Part shown: in pieces, positions 18,471-29,800 of the stretch
How positions within the stretch are numbered: the first letter of the stretch is position 1
Layout of the letters: each line of letters begins with the position of its first letter
Source: [Mycobacterium] stephanolepidis
Lineage (GTDB): Bacteria; Actinomycetota; Actinomycetes; Mycobacteriales; Mycobacteriaceae
Reading direction: 5' to 3'
DNA: 64,000 bases
Assembly (NCBI RefSeq): GCF_002356335.1
Contig: NZ_AP018165.1
Location: 3,286,001-3,350,000, forward strand
Notes under the pieces: generated by a model
What the model saw: the letters and a program-made list of their open reading frames with translations, nothing else
Told to the model about the DNA's origin: nothing
The model's database searches: none
Translations under genes and position numbers: made by a program

Positions 18471-21400
18471 ATGACCGCCCATACTGAGGCCAACTACGAC
18501 ACCGATGCGGCGGCCCTGGCGGCGAAGCTGTTCGAGTCAGACCCCCAGTTCCAGGCCGCACGGCCCGACCCGGAGGTCATGGATTCTCTGCTGGTGCCCG
18601 GCCTGCGGTTGTCACAGGTGCTTCACGCGCTGCTGACCGGCTACGCCGAACGCCCGGTGATGGGCTTCCGGTCCCGTGAATCGGTCGTCGACCCCGCCAC
18701 CGGTCGCACCGTTGATCGGTTGTTGCCCGCATTCGAAACCGTCACCTACGGACAGCTTCTCGACAACATCTCGGCGATTCTCGCCGAGTGGCAACACGGC
18801 GAGAATCGCATTGGTGCCGATGACTTGGTGGCCACCATCGGCTTCTCCAGCCCCGACTACGTCACCCTGGACCTCGCCACTCTCATGAACGGGTCGGTGT
18901 CGATTCCACTGCAGCACAACGCATCGGTGACCCAGCTGCGGATGATGCTGGAGGAGACCAGTCCGCGGCTGGTGGCGGCGAGCGCCGACTGTCTGGATCT
19001 GGCGGTAGAGGCGGCATTGGGGCTCACCGATCTGCAGCGGGTCGTGGTGTTCGATTACCGGCCCGACACCGACGACCATCGCGAGAAGCTCGCCGCCGCA
19101 AGGGAGCGTCTACAGGCTGCCGGCATGCGGGTCGTCGTCGAGCCGCTCGCGGAGGTTATCGCGAACGGCCGGCGGCTGCCCGAGCCCGCGCTGTACACGG
19201 CAGGAGACGACCAGCGCACGGCGCTGATCATGTACACCTCCGGCAGCACCGGCGCCCCCAAGGGAGCCATGTTCACCGAGTGGACGGTGACCCGCTTCTG
19301 GTCCTCGGGTGCGGCGCCCAACCGGGACACCCCGATCATCAACGTGAACTTCCTGCCGCTCAACCACCTCGCGGGCCGAGTGGGGCTACTGACCGCCTTC
19401 ATCCCCGGCGGCACTTGCTATTTCGTTCCCGAAAGCGATCTGTCGACGCTCTTCGAGGATTGGCAGCTGGCCCGCCCCACACACATGGGCGTGGTACCGC
19501 GGGTAGTCGACATGCTGTTCCAGCATTACCAGACACGTGTCGACGCACTCATCGCCGAGGGAGCCGAGGCCGAGTCGGCCGACCGCACAGCCAAAGCCGA
19601 GCTGCGCGAGGACGTTCTCGGTGGGCGGGTGGTGGCCGGCATGCTCGCGACGGCACCGCTATCCGCTGAGATGAAGACCTTTCTGGAATCCTCACTCAAC
19701 TTCCACCTGCTCGATCTGTATGGCCTCACCGAGGTCGGCGGCGTGTTCCGGGACGGCAAGATCTCCCGTCCGCCCGTGCTCGACTACAAACTCATCGACG
19801 TCCCCGAACTCGGGTACTACACCACCGACAAACCGCATCCGCGTGGCGAATTGCTGGTGAAGAGCGCCACCGCCACGCCCGGGTACTACAAGCGTCCCGA
19901 CGTCACCGCCGAGGTCTTCGACGCCGACGGTTACTACCGGACCGGCGATGTGATGGCGGAGATCGCCCCCGACGAGCTGGTGTACGTGGATAGGCGTAAC
20001 AACGTCATCAAACTTGCCCAGGGTGAGTTCGTCGCGGTGGCGAACCTGGAAACGGTGTATGTCGGCGCAGCGCTGGTCCGCCAGATTTTTGTCTACGGAA
20101 ACAGTGAACGCGCGTACCTGCTCGCGGTGATCGTGCCCACCGAGGAGGCCTTACGTGCCCACCCGGACCCCGTCGACCTGAAGAACTCGATCCGGGAATC
20201 GCTGCAGCGGACCGCACGTGCCAATCATCTTCACTCGTATGAACTTCCCGCCGATTTCATCATCGAGACCACGCCGTTCAGCATCGAGAGCGGCATGCTC
20301 GCCGCCGTCGGTAAGCCGATACGCCCCAAGATGATCGAGCATTACGGCGATCGGCTCGAACGGCTCTATGCCGATCTCGCCGAGGCCCGCGTCCAAGAGC
20401 TACGACAGCTGCGCGATACCGCGCAGCAGCGACCGGTCATCGAGACCGTCACCGAGGCGGCGCAGGCGCTGCTCGGCATGTCTTCGGACGCGGTGCGGCC
20501 GGACCACCATTTCATTGATCTCGGCGGAGACTCCCTGTCGGCGTTGACCTTTTCCAATCTGCTGCGCGATCTGTTCGATGTCGAGGTGCCGGTCGGCGTG
20601 ATCACCGGACCCGCTGCCGATCTGCGCAAGCTCGCCGCCTACGTCGAGGGCGCGAGAGAAAGCGGTGTCGCCACCGCGGCCAGCGTGCACGGTTCAGATG
20701 TGTCCATCATCAACGCGAACGAACTCACTCTTGACAAGTTCATCGACGCCGAAACACTCAGCAGTGCAGCGGAACTGGAGCGATTCTCCGGCGCGGTGGG
20801 CACAGTCCTGCTCACCGGCGCCAACGGCTACCTCGGAAGATTCCTCTGCCTGGAGTGGCTGCAACGACTGGCGCAGTCCGGTGGCCAGCTGATCTGCCTG
20901 GTCCGCGGTGATGATGACGACGACGCCCTGGCTCGCCTCGAGGCCGCGTATGGCCACACCGATCAGATGCTGCTCGATGAATTCCGTGCGCTGGCCCGGC
21001 GGCACCTGCGAGTAATAGCCGCCGATATCACCCAGCCACGTCTGGGAATTGACGACGCGACCTGGGAGCAGTTGGCTCGCGGGGTCGACAAGATTGTCCA
21101 TCCCGCCGCCCTGGTGAACCACGTACTGCCCTACAACCAGTTATTCGGCCCCAATGTTCTTGGCACCGCTGAGGTTATTCGGCTGGCGCTGACAACGCGG
21201 ATCAAGCCGGTGACCTATCTGTCGACAATGGCGGTCGCCATGGCGGTACCCGATTTTGACGAGGACGGGGATATTCGCACGGTCAGCCCCATTCGGCATA
21301 TCGGCGCGGGCTACGCCAACGGCTATGCCAACAGCAAGTGGGCGGGCGAGGTACTGCTACGGGAGGCGTACGACCTATGCGGTCTGCCGGTCAGTGTCTT

Positions 21401-21980
21401 CCGCTCCGACATGATCCTCACCCACCGCCAGTACAGCGGTCAGCTCAACGTCACCGATGCCTTCACCCGCATGCTCCTGAGCCTCGTACTGACCGGAATC
21501 GCACCACGCAGCTTCTATCAAGATGACGGCGACGGCTCCCGTCCCCGGGCCCATTACGAGGGCCTGCCGGTAGATTTCGTCACGGAGGCGATCACCACGC
21601 TGGGGCTGGCCAACTCCGAGGGATTCCGTTCATATGACGTCATGAACCCGCACGACGATGGCATTTCGGTGGACACCTTCGTGGATTGGCTTGTCGAAGA
21701 CGGCCACACCATCGACATCATCGATGACTACGACGAATGGCTGGCGCGCTTCGAGACGGCGCTACGGGGTCTGCCGGACGACCAACGGCGCAGCTCGGTT
21801 CTTCCGCTCCTGGATGCCTACCGCGCGCCGGGCCACCCGCGGCGTGGCGCCGATACGCCCACCGATGAGTTCCGGAAAGCAGTGCAGGAATACAAGATTG
21901 GGAGCGCTGACATTCCACATATCGACCGCGCGCTCATCACCAAGTACATATCGGACCTGCGGGCACATGGGTTGCTCTGA
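18471..21980 (+). CDS. car: Carboxylic acid reductase (adenylation-carrier-reductase), FadD9/CAR type
   Basis: The 1169-aa enzyme reduces carboxylic acids to aldehydes with ATP and NADPH. The adenylation domain (about 90-640) has the core motif YTSGSTGAPKG at 255-265; a carrier domain follows with the phosphopantetheine Ser in DLGGDSLSAL (about residue 685); the reductase domain (about 775-1165) has the NADPH loop LLTGANGYLGRF and the catalytic Tyr-x3-Lys in YANSKWAGE. It needs a phosphopantetheinyl transferase, not seen here. The gene starts 11 bp after the MGLP glucosyltransferase with a similar ribosome site (GAGAGG) and is convergent with the formyltransferase. The natural substrate is unknown; fatty acids are likely for the family. 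Confidence 0.9.
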   Translation: MTAHTEANYDTDAAALAAKLFESDPQFQAARPDPEVMDSLLVPGLRLSQVLHALLTGYAERPVMGFRSRESVVDPATGRTVDRLLPAFETVTYGQLLDNISAILAEWQHGENRIGADDLVATIGFSSPDYVTLDLATLMNGSVSIPLQHNASVTQLRMMLEETSPRLVAASADCLDLAVEAALGLTDLQRVVVFDYRPDTDDHREKLAAARERLQAAGMRVVVEPLAEVIANGRRLPEPALYTAGDDQRTALIMYTSGSTGAPKGAMFTEWTVTRFWSSGAAPNRDTPIINVNFLPLNHLAGRVGLLTAFIPGGTCYFVPESDLSTLFEDWQLARPTHMGVVPRVVDMLFQHYQTRVDALIAEGAEAESADRTAKAELREDVLGGRVVAGMLATAPLSAEMKTFLESSLNFHLLDLYGLTEVGGVFRDGKISRPPVLDYKLIDVPELGYYTTDKPHPRGELLVKSATATPGYYKRPDVTAEVFDADGYYRTGDVMAEIAPDELVYVDRRNNVIKLAQGEFVAVANLETVYVGAALVRQIFVYGNSERAYLLAVIVPTEEALRAHPDPVDLKNSIRESLQRTARANHLHSYELPADFIIETTPFSIESGMLAAVGKPIRPKMIEHYGDRLERLYADLAEARVQELRQLRDTAQQRPVIETVTEAAQALLGMSSDAVRPDHHFIDLGGDSLSALTFSNLLRDLFDVEVPVGVITGPAADLRKLAAYVEGARESGVATAASVHGSDVSIINANELTLDKFIDAETLSSAAELERFSGAVGTVLLTGANGYLGRFLCLEWLQRLAQSGGQLICLVRGDDDDDALARLEAAYGHTDQMLLDEFRALARRHLRVIAADITQPRLGIDDATWEQLARGVDKIVHPAALVNHVLPYNQLFGPNVLGTAEVIRLALTTRIKPVTYLSTMAVAMAVPDFDEDGDIRTVSPIRHIGAGYANGYANSKWAGEVLLREAYDLCGLPVSVFRSDMILTHRQYSGQLNVTDAFTRMLLSLVLTGIAPRSFYQDDGDGSRPRAHYEGLPVDFVTEAITTLGLANSEGFRSYDVMNPHDDGISVDTFVDWLVEDGHTIDIIDDYDEWLARFETALRGLPDDQRRSSVLPLLDAYRAPGHPRRGADTPTDEFRKAVQEYKIGSADIPHIDRALITKYISDLRAHGLL

Positions 21981-21995
21981 ACACGCGCCTGGGGA

Positions 21996-22934
21996 TTAGT
22001 TGTGGCTGTTGAGATATCCCCCGCGTCGGAAGTACTCGTGGCCGCTGTGCTCGTTGCCGTCCGCGTCTCGGATGCGGGTGATCACCAGCCCGCGGTTACC
22101 CACGCGGTAGGCATCAGAGCCACACACCACCACTCCGCCTTCTTCCTGCACGATCACCCGCCCCGGCGTACCGCCATAACGCGCCTCGGAAATCCGCGCC
22201 TCCAAAACCTCGATACGCGCACCGTCATAGAACGTGAACGCCCGCGGATACGGATCCGATAGCGCCCGCACAAACCGCTCCAGATCCTCGGCCGGCCAAC
22301 TCCAATCGATCGCGCTGTCACGCTCAGAACGCTTATGGCAATACGTTCGCTCCGCCTTGTTCTGCGGGCGCCACAGCGCCTCACCAGATTCCAACGCACC
22401 CAACGCCTCAGCCAAAACCCCCGGAATCAGATCCATCCCCCGCAACACCAACTCGGTGCCCGTATCAGCCGGACCGATCGGCAGGGAATGCTGCACCAAA
22501 ATGTCACCGGTATCCAAACCGCTATCCATACGATGCACCGTCAACCCGAACTCGGACTCACCACTGATCAACGACCACAAAACAGGCGAAAACCCAGTGA
22601 ATTTCGGCAACAACGAATCATGGAAATTCAACGTGCCATGCGGCGGAAAATCATAGAGCTCCACCGGCATCCGGTTGTACCAACTATTGACCACAATGAC
22701 ATCGGGCTCGGCACCCTTGACCAATTCGATCGTTTCAGCATCGACCCGCGTCGCCAAATGCACCGGAATACCGTGCTCACGCGCAAGCTCATCAACCGGC
22801 GCCGACCAAATCGCCTTGTACGCTTCCTCACTGGAAGGATGCGTAACCGCAAGCACCACCTCATGCCCCAGATCGATCAACGCCTGCAAAGTCCGGTAAC
22901 CCCAGACCTGATACCCAAACGACACGACACGCAT
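21996..22934 (-). CDS. Methionyl-tRNA formyltransferase-like N-formyltransferase (FxbA-like, siderophore)
   Basis: The 312-aa protein has the formyl-THF transferase domain with TLNFHDSLLPKFTG (Asn-x-His core) and the later catalytic Asp in GLDTGDIL, then a C-terminal OB-like region. The N-terminus RVVSFGYQVWGYRTLQAL resembles FxbA, the exochelin formyltransferase of M. smegmatis, more than housekeeping Fmt. ATG 22934 has AGGGG six bases upstream. As last gene of the NRPS-PKS operon it probably formylates an amino or hydroxylamino group of the siderophore building block. Its codons use TTG and GGG noticeably more than its neighbours, hinting at a separate origin. Confidence 0.82.
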   Translation of the reverse strand: MRVVSFGYQVWGYRTLQALIDLGHEVVLAVTHPSSEEAYKAIWSAPVDELAREHGIPVHLATRVDAETIELVKGAEPDVIVVNSWYNRMPVELYDFPPHGTLNFHDSLLPKFTGFSPVLWSLISGESEFGLTVHRMDSGLDTGDILVQHSLPIGPADTGTELVLRGMDLIPGVLAEALGALESGEALWRPQNKAERTYCHKRSERDSAIDWSWPAEDLERFVRALSDPYPRAFTFYDGARIEVLEARISEARYGGTPGRVIVQEEGGVVVCGSDAYRVGNRGLVITRIRDADGNEHSGHEYFRRGGYLNSHN

Positions 22935-23024
22935 ACACAACCCCTATTTCTTTGCCTCTGCCCGGGGGCTTACGCCCTTGGCCAACACGAAGGATGCGGA
23001 CCTAGATGGTGGCGCGCATCAGGT

Positions 23025-23825
23025 TTACGTTTTCAGATGTGCCACAACTGGCAGGACGGCGCGCAGCGCCGGAACCCGAAGGAACAGTGGCTTGAGCACA
23101 TTCAGGGTTCCGTGGACTGCGCCGAAACTCTGCACATCGACGCTTGAAATGCCCCCATGCCATTGCTGCAGCAGTGGGGCGATGTCGTCCCGCTTGATCC
23201 CCCATGGCGCTGGCGGAAATTCGTAGTTTTCAGTCGGCCGGTAACCCTTGACCATCTTCTGGGATATGGCCGGCGAGATCGTGTCGAAAACGATTTCCAC
23301 ACCAGGGAATCTGTCGATGATGGCGACCAGCAGTTGTCGCACCTGCTCTTCGGGGAGGAACATGAGAAAGCTCTGCGCTGTGATGAGAACGGGCCCGGGC
23401 CCTACCTGGTCAAACCATGACACGTCGCGAGCATCGGCCGCGACGTAACGACACCGTTCGGTAGGAGCCAGGAATTCTCCCCGCACCGCAATCACTTCTT
23501 CGAGATCGACACATACCCAAGAAACCGTTCCGTTGTCGAGACGATGAAACTGAGTCTCCAATCCGGCGCCCAGCTCGACGATTGTGCCGCTAGGGTTCTC
23601 GGTCAGCCACTTGCGCACCACGGTGTCGAAGAGACGAGATTTCTCGCCGTGCAAGCCGGTCTGGTCTTTTCCGAATTTGCTTTCAAAAGGATAGTCGACT
23701 GCTTCGAACAGCTCGACGCATTGTGGGTCCTTCAGGACTCCATCGGGCCGTTGTGCTTCGTTGGCGCGGGTATACAGCGTCCACATCGCCGTCTCGGCTA
23801 CCCCAGTCAGATCGACCTGTGCCAT
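23025..23825 (-). CDS. LCMT/TcmP-type SAM O-methyltransferase of the siderophore operon
   Basis: The 266-aa protein belongs to the leucine carboxyl methyltransferase-like family: WTLYTRANEA near the start, IVELGAGLETQFHRLD (motif I, with the long loop of this family), VDLEEVIAVR and ITAQSFLMFLPEEQV. ATG 23825 has GAGGAG seven bases upstream, so a TTG five codons earlier is unlikely. The family methylates carboxyls or hydroxyls of polyketides and small acids. It lies 63 bp downstream of the last NRPS-PKS gene and is likely a tailoring enzyme of the product; ester formation on a free carboxylate is possible. Confidence 0.75.
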   Translation of the reverse strand: MAQVDLTGVAETAMWTLYTRANEAQRPDGVLKDPQCVELFEAVDYPFESKFGKDQTGLHGEKSRLFDTVVRKWLTENPSGTIVELGAGLETQFHRLDNGTVSWVCVDLEEVIAVRGEFLAPTERCRYVAADARDVSWFDQVGPGPVLITAQSFLMFLPEEQVRQLLVAIIDRFPGVEIVFDTISPAISQKMVKGYRPTENYEFPPAPWGIKRDDIAPLLQQWHGGISSVDVQSFGAVHGTLNVLKPLFLRVPALRAVLPVVAHLKT

Positions 23826-23888
23826 GTCATCACTCCTCAAATCAGTACAGAAAGAAAAATCACTACACGTAAGAACTCACCTGAGTGC

Positions 23889-26800
23889 CTATGGTGCGCG
23901 GCGACGGCGGCGCGCTTCCTTGCGGATCCGGGCGCGGTCGCTACCTACGCCCGGGTTGGGATCGCTCACCGTGCCAGGCTCGGGATTGCCTGAATCGGAA
24001 TCGATCTCGCTACTCGACAGATACGCCGCCAGGCTCGACACCGTCGGATAGCGGAACAAGTCGACAAGGGCGATCGGCTGACCGAACTCCTCCTGCACCA
24101 GCCTCTGCGCCAGAGCCAGTAGTACCGAGTTCCCGCCAATATCGAAGAAACTGTCGGTCACTCCGAAGTTGTCAGATCCGAGCACCTGTCGCCAGATCGC
24201 CGACACCCGACGCTCGGTGTCGTCACGCGCGGCCACCCACTGACGGGCGACACCTGCCGACTGGACACGCGTGGGCACGATGCGGTCATATCTGTCGCGT
24301 ATTGGCTTATCCGAGAAGTCTGGAGCGGTCTGCTTCACATCTGCCACAAGCACCTGGCCTGCCGGCGCCACACCGCTCAACCGGGCACGGATCGCGGACT
24401 TGGTGTCATCCAGACCCACCAGCACGTGCGGCACATCATGAGCGAGTGCGACCAGCAGCGAGTTCAGCGCTTCGACGCGGCCGACAACGCGGTATCCCCT
24501 GGCCCGGGTGCCCTCCACGTGCTCCACATCAGCCGACATCCCCACGCGGTCCCACATCGTCCACGCAATACTGTGCGCGCTGATACCGCCGCTGCGGCGC
24601 TGATGTAGGGCGAAGGCATCCAGATAGGCGTTCGCCGCCGAGTACCCGCCGACTGTGGATCCGCCGAAGAACCCGTTGACCGATGAGAAGGATACGAAGC
24701 GAATGCCTGGGCGGCGCAAGGCAACACGATGCAGGGCGCGAGCTCCGGCAACCTTCGCCGTCGAGACATCCGTGAGGTCGGACGCTGTCGTGGTAGCCAA
24801 CGGCTGCTCGCGATACGCGCCGGCCAGATGCCAGATGCCAGACAGTTGGATGCCCCAGTGCTCCTCTGCCGACGTGACCGCATCCCATATCTGATCGATA
24901 TCGCGTACGTCGGCGACCTCGAACCGGACCGCCTCATCACCCGCGATATCGCATAACCGTTGGTAGGCCGCGGATTGTCGCTCATCTGGATGGCGGTGTC
25001 CTACGAGTAGCACCCGTCCGCCGAAGCGTTCTATCAGCAGCCGGGCCAGCTCATAGGCCAGTCCGCCCAGACCTCCACTAATCAGGTGCAGAGCCCCAGA
25101 GGGAATCGCCGCACCAGCAGTGGGCTCGTCCGGCAGTTGTTCCAGCCCCTTCACCCAGCGAACACCGGATCGATAAGCAACCTCAATATCATTGGTGGAG
25201 TAGCCCAGTTCATCCGTCACGTGGTCTGCACCGGAGGCCTGATCAGTCCGATCCAGGTCGACGAAGCGCACACGCAACCCAGGCACTTCGGCTACCGCAC
25301 TACGCAACAGCACCGGAATCGGAGCCAGCCCAGGATCGACCTCGTCCGTATCGGTGACCTGCTCGATGCCGCTGCCGACGACATACAGTGCCGGCGGCGG
25401 CCCATCGCCCTGCCCTTCTTCACAGACGGTTCGGACTATGCGGACCACGTCGAAAACACCGACCGGCAATGGTTCTGGGGAACTGTCCGTGATTTCCCCC
25501 TGTGCCCGCGGCGCGGCGAGGTACACCACGGTGCGAATCGCTGTTGTCCCGGTAGCCGAGCTCAACTCCGCAGCGATATCTGCCACGGTGGCACGCACCA
25601 CGTGCACGCCCTGCGCGCTCAGCCGGTCCGCCAATTGGGCACCAAGGTTCCCCGATTCGCCGAGAAGCAAAACGGCGCCGTCAATGGGAGCACTGGGCCG
25701 GAGACGATCACGCCGGTGCCACACCGGCCGGAAGAACCAGTTCGGAAGGGTGTTCGCGGACGCGCTCGACGTCTGTACCCTGCGCACGATATCGGCGAAC
25801 TCGCCGTCATCGAACCGTTGTCTTAGTAGGCTCCGCTGAATCTTTCCGATGTCGGTTTTTGGAATGCTTTCCGGCCGAACGGGAATGAGTAGCTCAGGGT
25901 TGGGTCCCACCGCCAACACGCGAGTACGGACATCGGCGAGGACCTCCTGTTCCGCGGCCCCAGGCTGCGGGCTGAACACGATCGCCAGGACGTCGGTATC
26001 GCTGCCCGGCGGTCGTACCCCGATCGCAGCGGCGTAGCTGCCGATCACTAACGGGGATTCTTCGACCGCGGACTCGATCGCGTGGCAGCTGTAGTTCACG
26101 CCGTTGACGATGATGATGTCCTTGGCACGGCCGGTGAGCGTGAGTGCACCGCCGTGAATCCGCCCAAGATCGCCCGTGTCGAACCAGCCGTCGGCCGTGA
26201 ATGCCTCCCCGGTGCGCTCGGCGTCGGCGTAGTAACCGCGCGTAACCGTGGGTCCGCTGATCTGCACCCGTCCGATCTCGCCGACGGGAACGGCCGCGTT
26301 GTCCATGTCGACCACGCGTATCCGCGTGCCATGGATCGGCTTTCCGAGCTCGGTGAATTCGTCGGTGTCGGTGGTGGTTTCCACCGAAAAGTTCTGGGAG
26401 AAGACCACACCTGACGACGTCTCCGACATCCCCCATGACGGCCGCATCGCGCTGCGCGGTAGACCGAAATGCTCCAGCATGCGCAGGAATCGGCGTGCGA
26501 TGCGCGGAACTATCGCCTCGCCACCGTTGAGAATGAACCGCAAGCGCGTCAGGTCGAATCGGTCGCCGTTGGGCGTCTCCGCGAGCCGATCGGCGATCAG
26601 GCCGAACGCGAAATTGGGGGCCCAGGTGTTGGTCACGCGGTAGCGGTCGACGATGGTCAGCCAACGCAGTGGATCCGCCAGCACCCATGAGGTGGCCGCG
26701 TGTACCTGCTGGCAACACACGTACACGTCCTGAAGATGGGACATGACGATGCCGCCGACATGCTCGAGCGGCATCCAGTTGAACGAGATATCCGCCGGGG

Positions 26801-29800
26801 CGAATGCATTCGTCTGCGCGGTCGCCGCCGAGCGGCTCAGGATATTGCGGTGCGTCAGCTGTACGCCCTTCGGCTGTCCCGTGCTACCGGAGGTCAGCAA
26901 TAGCAATGCGACCGCTTCGGGATCGGGCGCATGGTGCTCGGCATCTGGGTCGTGCGCCAAAAGATCGCCGATCAGGACCACCCGCGCCGCCTGGTGTACC
27001 GGAGGCTGCCCGGCCTCGTTGATGATCAGTGGCTGGTTGAGCGCACTCCAGGCCGTCGCCGCCTTCTCGGCGCCGCCAACCGCGTTCGGGGCCACCGGCA
27101 CCGGCACAATGCCGCCGAGGAAACATCCCCAGATCGCCGCCACAAACTCGTCGTTGCGGGATAGGTGAACAATCGCCAGATCTCCCGGAGCAAGTCCCGC
27201 GTCGCGTAGTCCTCCAAGCACACGTCGCGCGGCATCGAGCACCGCCGCGTATGTCAGCGTGCGCTCGGCACCCGATTCGTCAAGAAAGACCAGCTCTGTG
27301 GTGGCCGCATCATGTGCTGCGCGAACCAGCGCATCGGGTAACGACGCCACGACAGGCTCGACCGCCGGCCCGCCATCGAGCACGGAGAGCTCGTGGACAT
27401 CGCGTTGTGCCGCGGGCACTGGCGGGGCCTGCTTGGGCGGTGGTGTCGGATCGCCGACAAGAATGCGCGGCGTCTCAGCGATATCGGGCACAACCTGGAT
27501 CTGGGTGGCCTCGGGTAGCCGCGCCGACCACTGGGCAATCAGCTCGTCATCGATCACCGGCAATCGGTATAGCGCCGCGGTATCAAGCGCTCCAGTCATG
27601 GTCACCGGTAGTGCGGCAACAGGAACAAATGCGTGCGGCACCAGTGACGGTGGCAGCACGATGCGTGCGAATTCTGACAACCGTTCCGAGGAGATCGGTG
27701 CGGACGCTGCTACATAGGCCACCAACTCGGTGGTGCCGGAGATGGTTCGGCGTGACAGTACCGCGCAATCGTCGATCAATTCGTGCGCCATCAGCACTGC
27801 GTCGACAGTCGCCAGGTCGGTCCAGCGGTGACCGTCCCATGCTCGTCCACGAGAAGAATGTGCGATCTCCACCGAAGAATCCCTGCGCATGCGTGCCGGA
27901 ATCCCCGTAGGAAGCACAGCCTCGCTCGGTCGGCCGACGCATAGTTCCCCCAGTATGCCCGGGGGCGCCAGTCGGCGATCGGCGGTCAGCACCGCCTGCG
28001 GAACCCGTTCCGGGTCAAGCAGATTGACACTACCGGAATGCAACAAGGTGACGAGAATGTTAGCGAGATAACTGTCCAGAAGTCCTATCGACGCATCGGC
28101 GTTCAGCGGTTCGGGCTCGCTGATGGTGCGGGCGTCGCCCGTTCCCAGTTGCGCCACGGCGGCTTCGTCCACGACGAACGCGGGCGCCAGCTCCCACAGC
28201 GAGCGCTCCCGGTACGTGGCCGGTAGCGATGCGGGTAACCACGCGACACGGCGTGCACCGGCGGACACCGCCGCTATCAGCGCAGCCACGAGGTCTGGTC
28301 CGCGCTCGAGCGCGAGCACAACGTTCCCGCCACGGGCACCTGACATCACCGCAGCCAATCGCACTGCAGTCGTGCGTAATTCGGCGTGGGTAAGCTCCGT
28401 GTGGCCATCGACAACCGCCACAGAGCTCTCGGCATGCTGGAGCATCGGCGCCAGGCTCTGAGCCACACGTGCTTCGTGCGCACCGAGCGGCAGGCCCTCG
28501 ATCGCCAGTTGCGGCGACGCGATCGCCGCGCGCAATAGCGTGGTGTAATCGTCACGCATCTGCTCCATCGTCGCCGCATCGAATAGTTCGGTGCTGTAGA
28601 CGAACTGCACCCCGATACGTTCCCCAAGGGGCCAGAAGTGCAGTTCCACATCGGCGCGAGTAGTGCCTGTCGGCACCCCGACGAAGGACACGGGCGTTCC
28701 CGCGAAATCAAGGTCGGCCGGCGGCGGGCTTTGCATCGCGAACAGCACGGCGACCATCGGATTGCGTCCGGGAAGACGCGCGGGAGCGACCTCATCGATG
28801 ATCTGCTCGAGTGGCAGCTCCTGGTGCTCGTACGCACCCAAGGTCACCTCGCGGACATGGCTGACCAATTCTGCGAACCCGGCGGAGGGGTTGATCTTGG
28901 CACGCAACGGAATTGTGTTCACGAACAGCCCGATGAGCGCCGAGACCCGGTGGTCTTCCCGATTCGCCATCGGGGCTCCGACCACCTGATCATCTGAGCC
29001 GCTGTAGCGGTACAACAGTGTGTAGAACGCCGCGAGGAGCGTCGCAAAGACGGTCACGTCCATCTCCCGCCCGAACGCGGCCATCGCTGCCGTATCCGAG
29101 GGCGACAAGGTGAAGTCCAGGGTGGCACCCTGGAAAACGTTGTCCGATGGCCTGTCTCGATCGAACGGAAGCGCAGGCGAGCTCAGTTCGCCTGCCAACT
29201 GCGACCGCCAGTATGCGAGATGACGCTCGCGTGCGGGCCCGGACATGACGTCGTGCTCTTGTTCGGCCAGGTCGCCGATCTGGAGTTCCAGTGGCGGCAG
29301 TGCCGCAGGAATACCTGTTACTTCGGCCCCGTACAGCTGGCGCAGCTCTTCGCACAGCACACCGATGGACCAGCCGTCGACGATGATGTGATGCATCGTC
29401 AGCACCAACAGGAACTCCCCGTCCCGCAGGTCGAGTAGATGCGCCCGCAGCAACGGTCCGGTACGCAGGTCGAACGGCGCGCACACGAGGTCGAGAACTG
29501 CCGCGCGCACCTCGGCACGCTGCATCGGCTGCACAGATTGCACACTGGAGTTCTCAATTTCCTTGAGCGGCAGTGTAATAACCGTGTCAGCGGCCACCGC
29601 CTGCATCACTTCGCCGTCCACCTCGACAAAGGTTGTGCGCAGGATCTCGTGTCTGGACACCATTTCAGCGAGTGCGCGTCGCAGCGCGTCCGGGCGTACT
29701 GCACCGCGGAAATGCAGAACAATCGGCACGTTGTAGTAATGACTGTCCGGGTCGAGTCGACTCAGGAACCACATTCGCTGCTGGGCGAAGGACGCCCGGA

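Noticed and set aside
22335..23147. Long forward frame (270 codons) opposite the formyltransferase and methyltransferase genes
   Set aside because: It is antisense to two well-supported genes, has no recognisable domain and is rich in His/Gln/Arg, as expected from the complement of GC-rich coding sequence.
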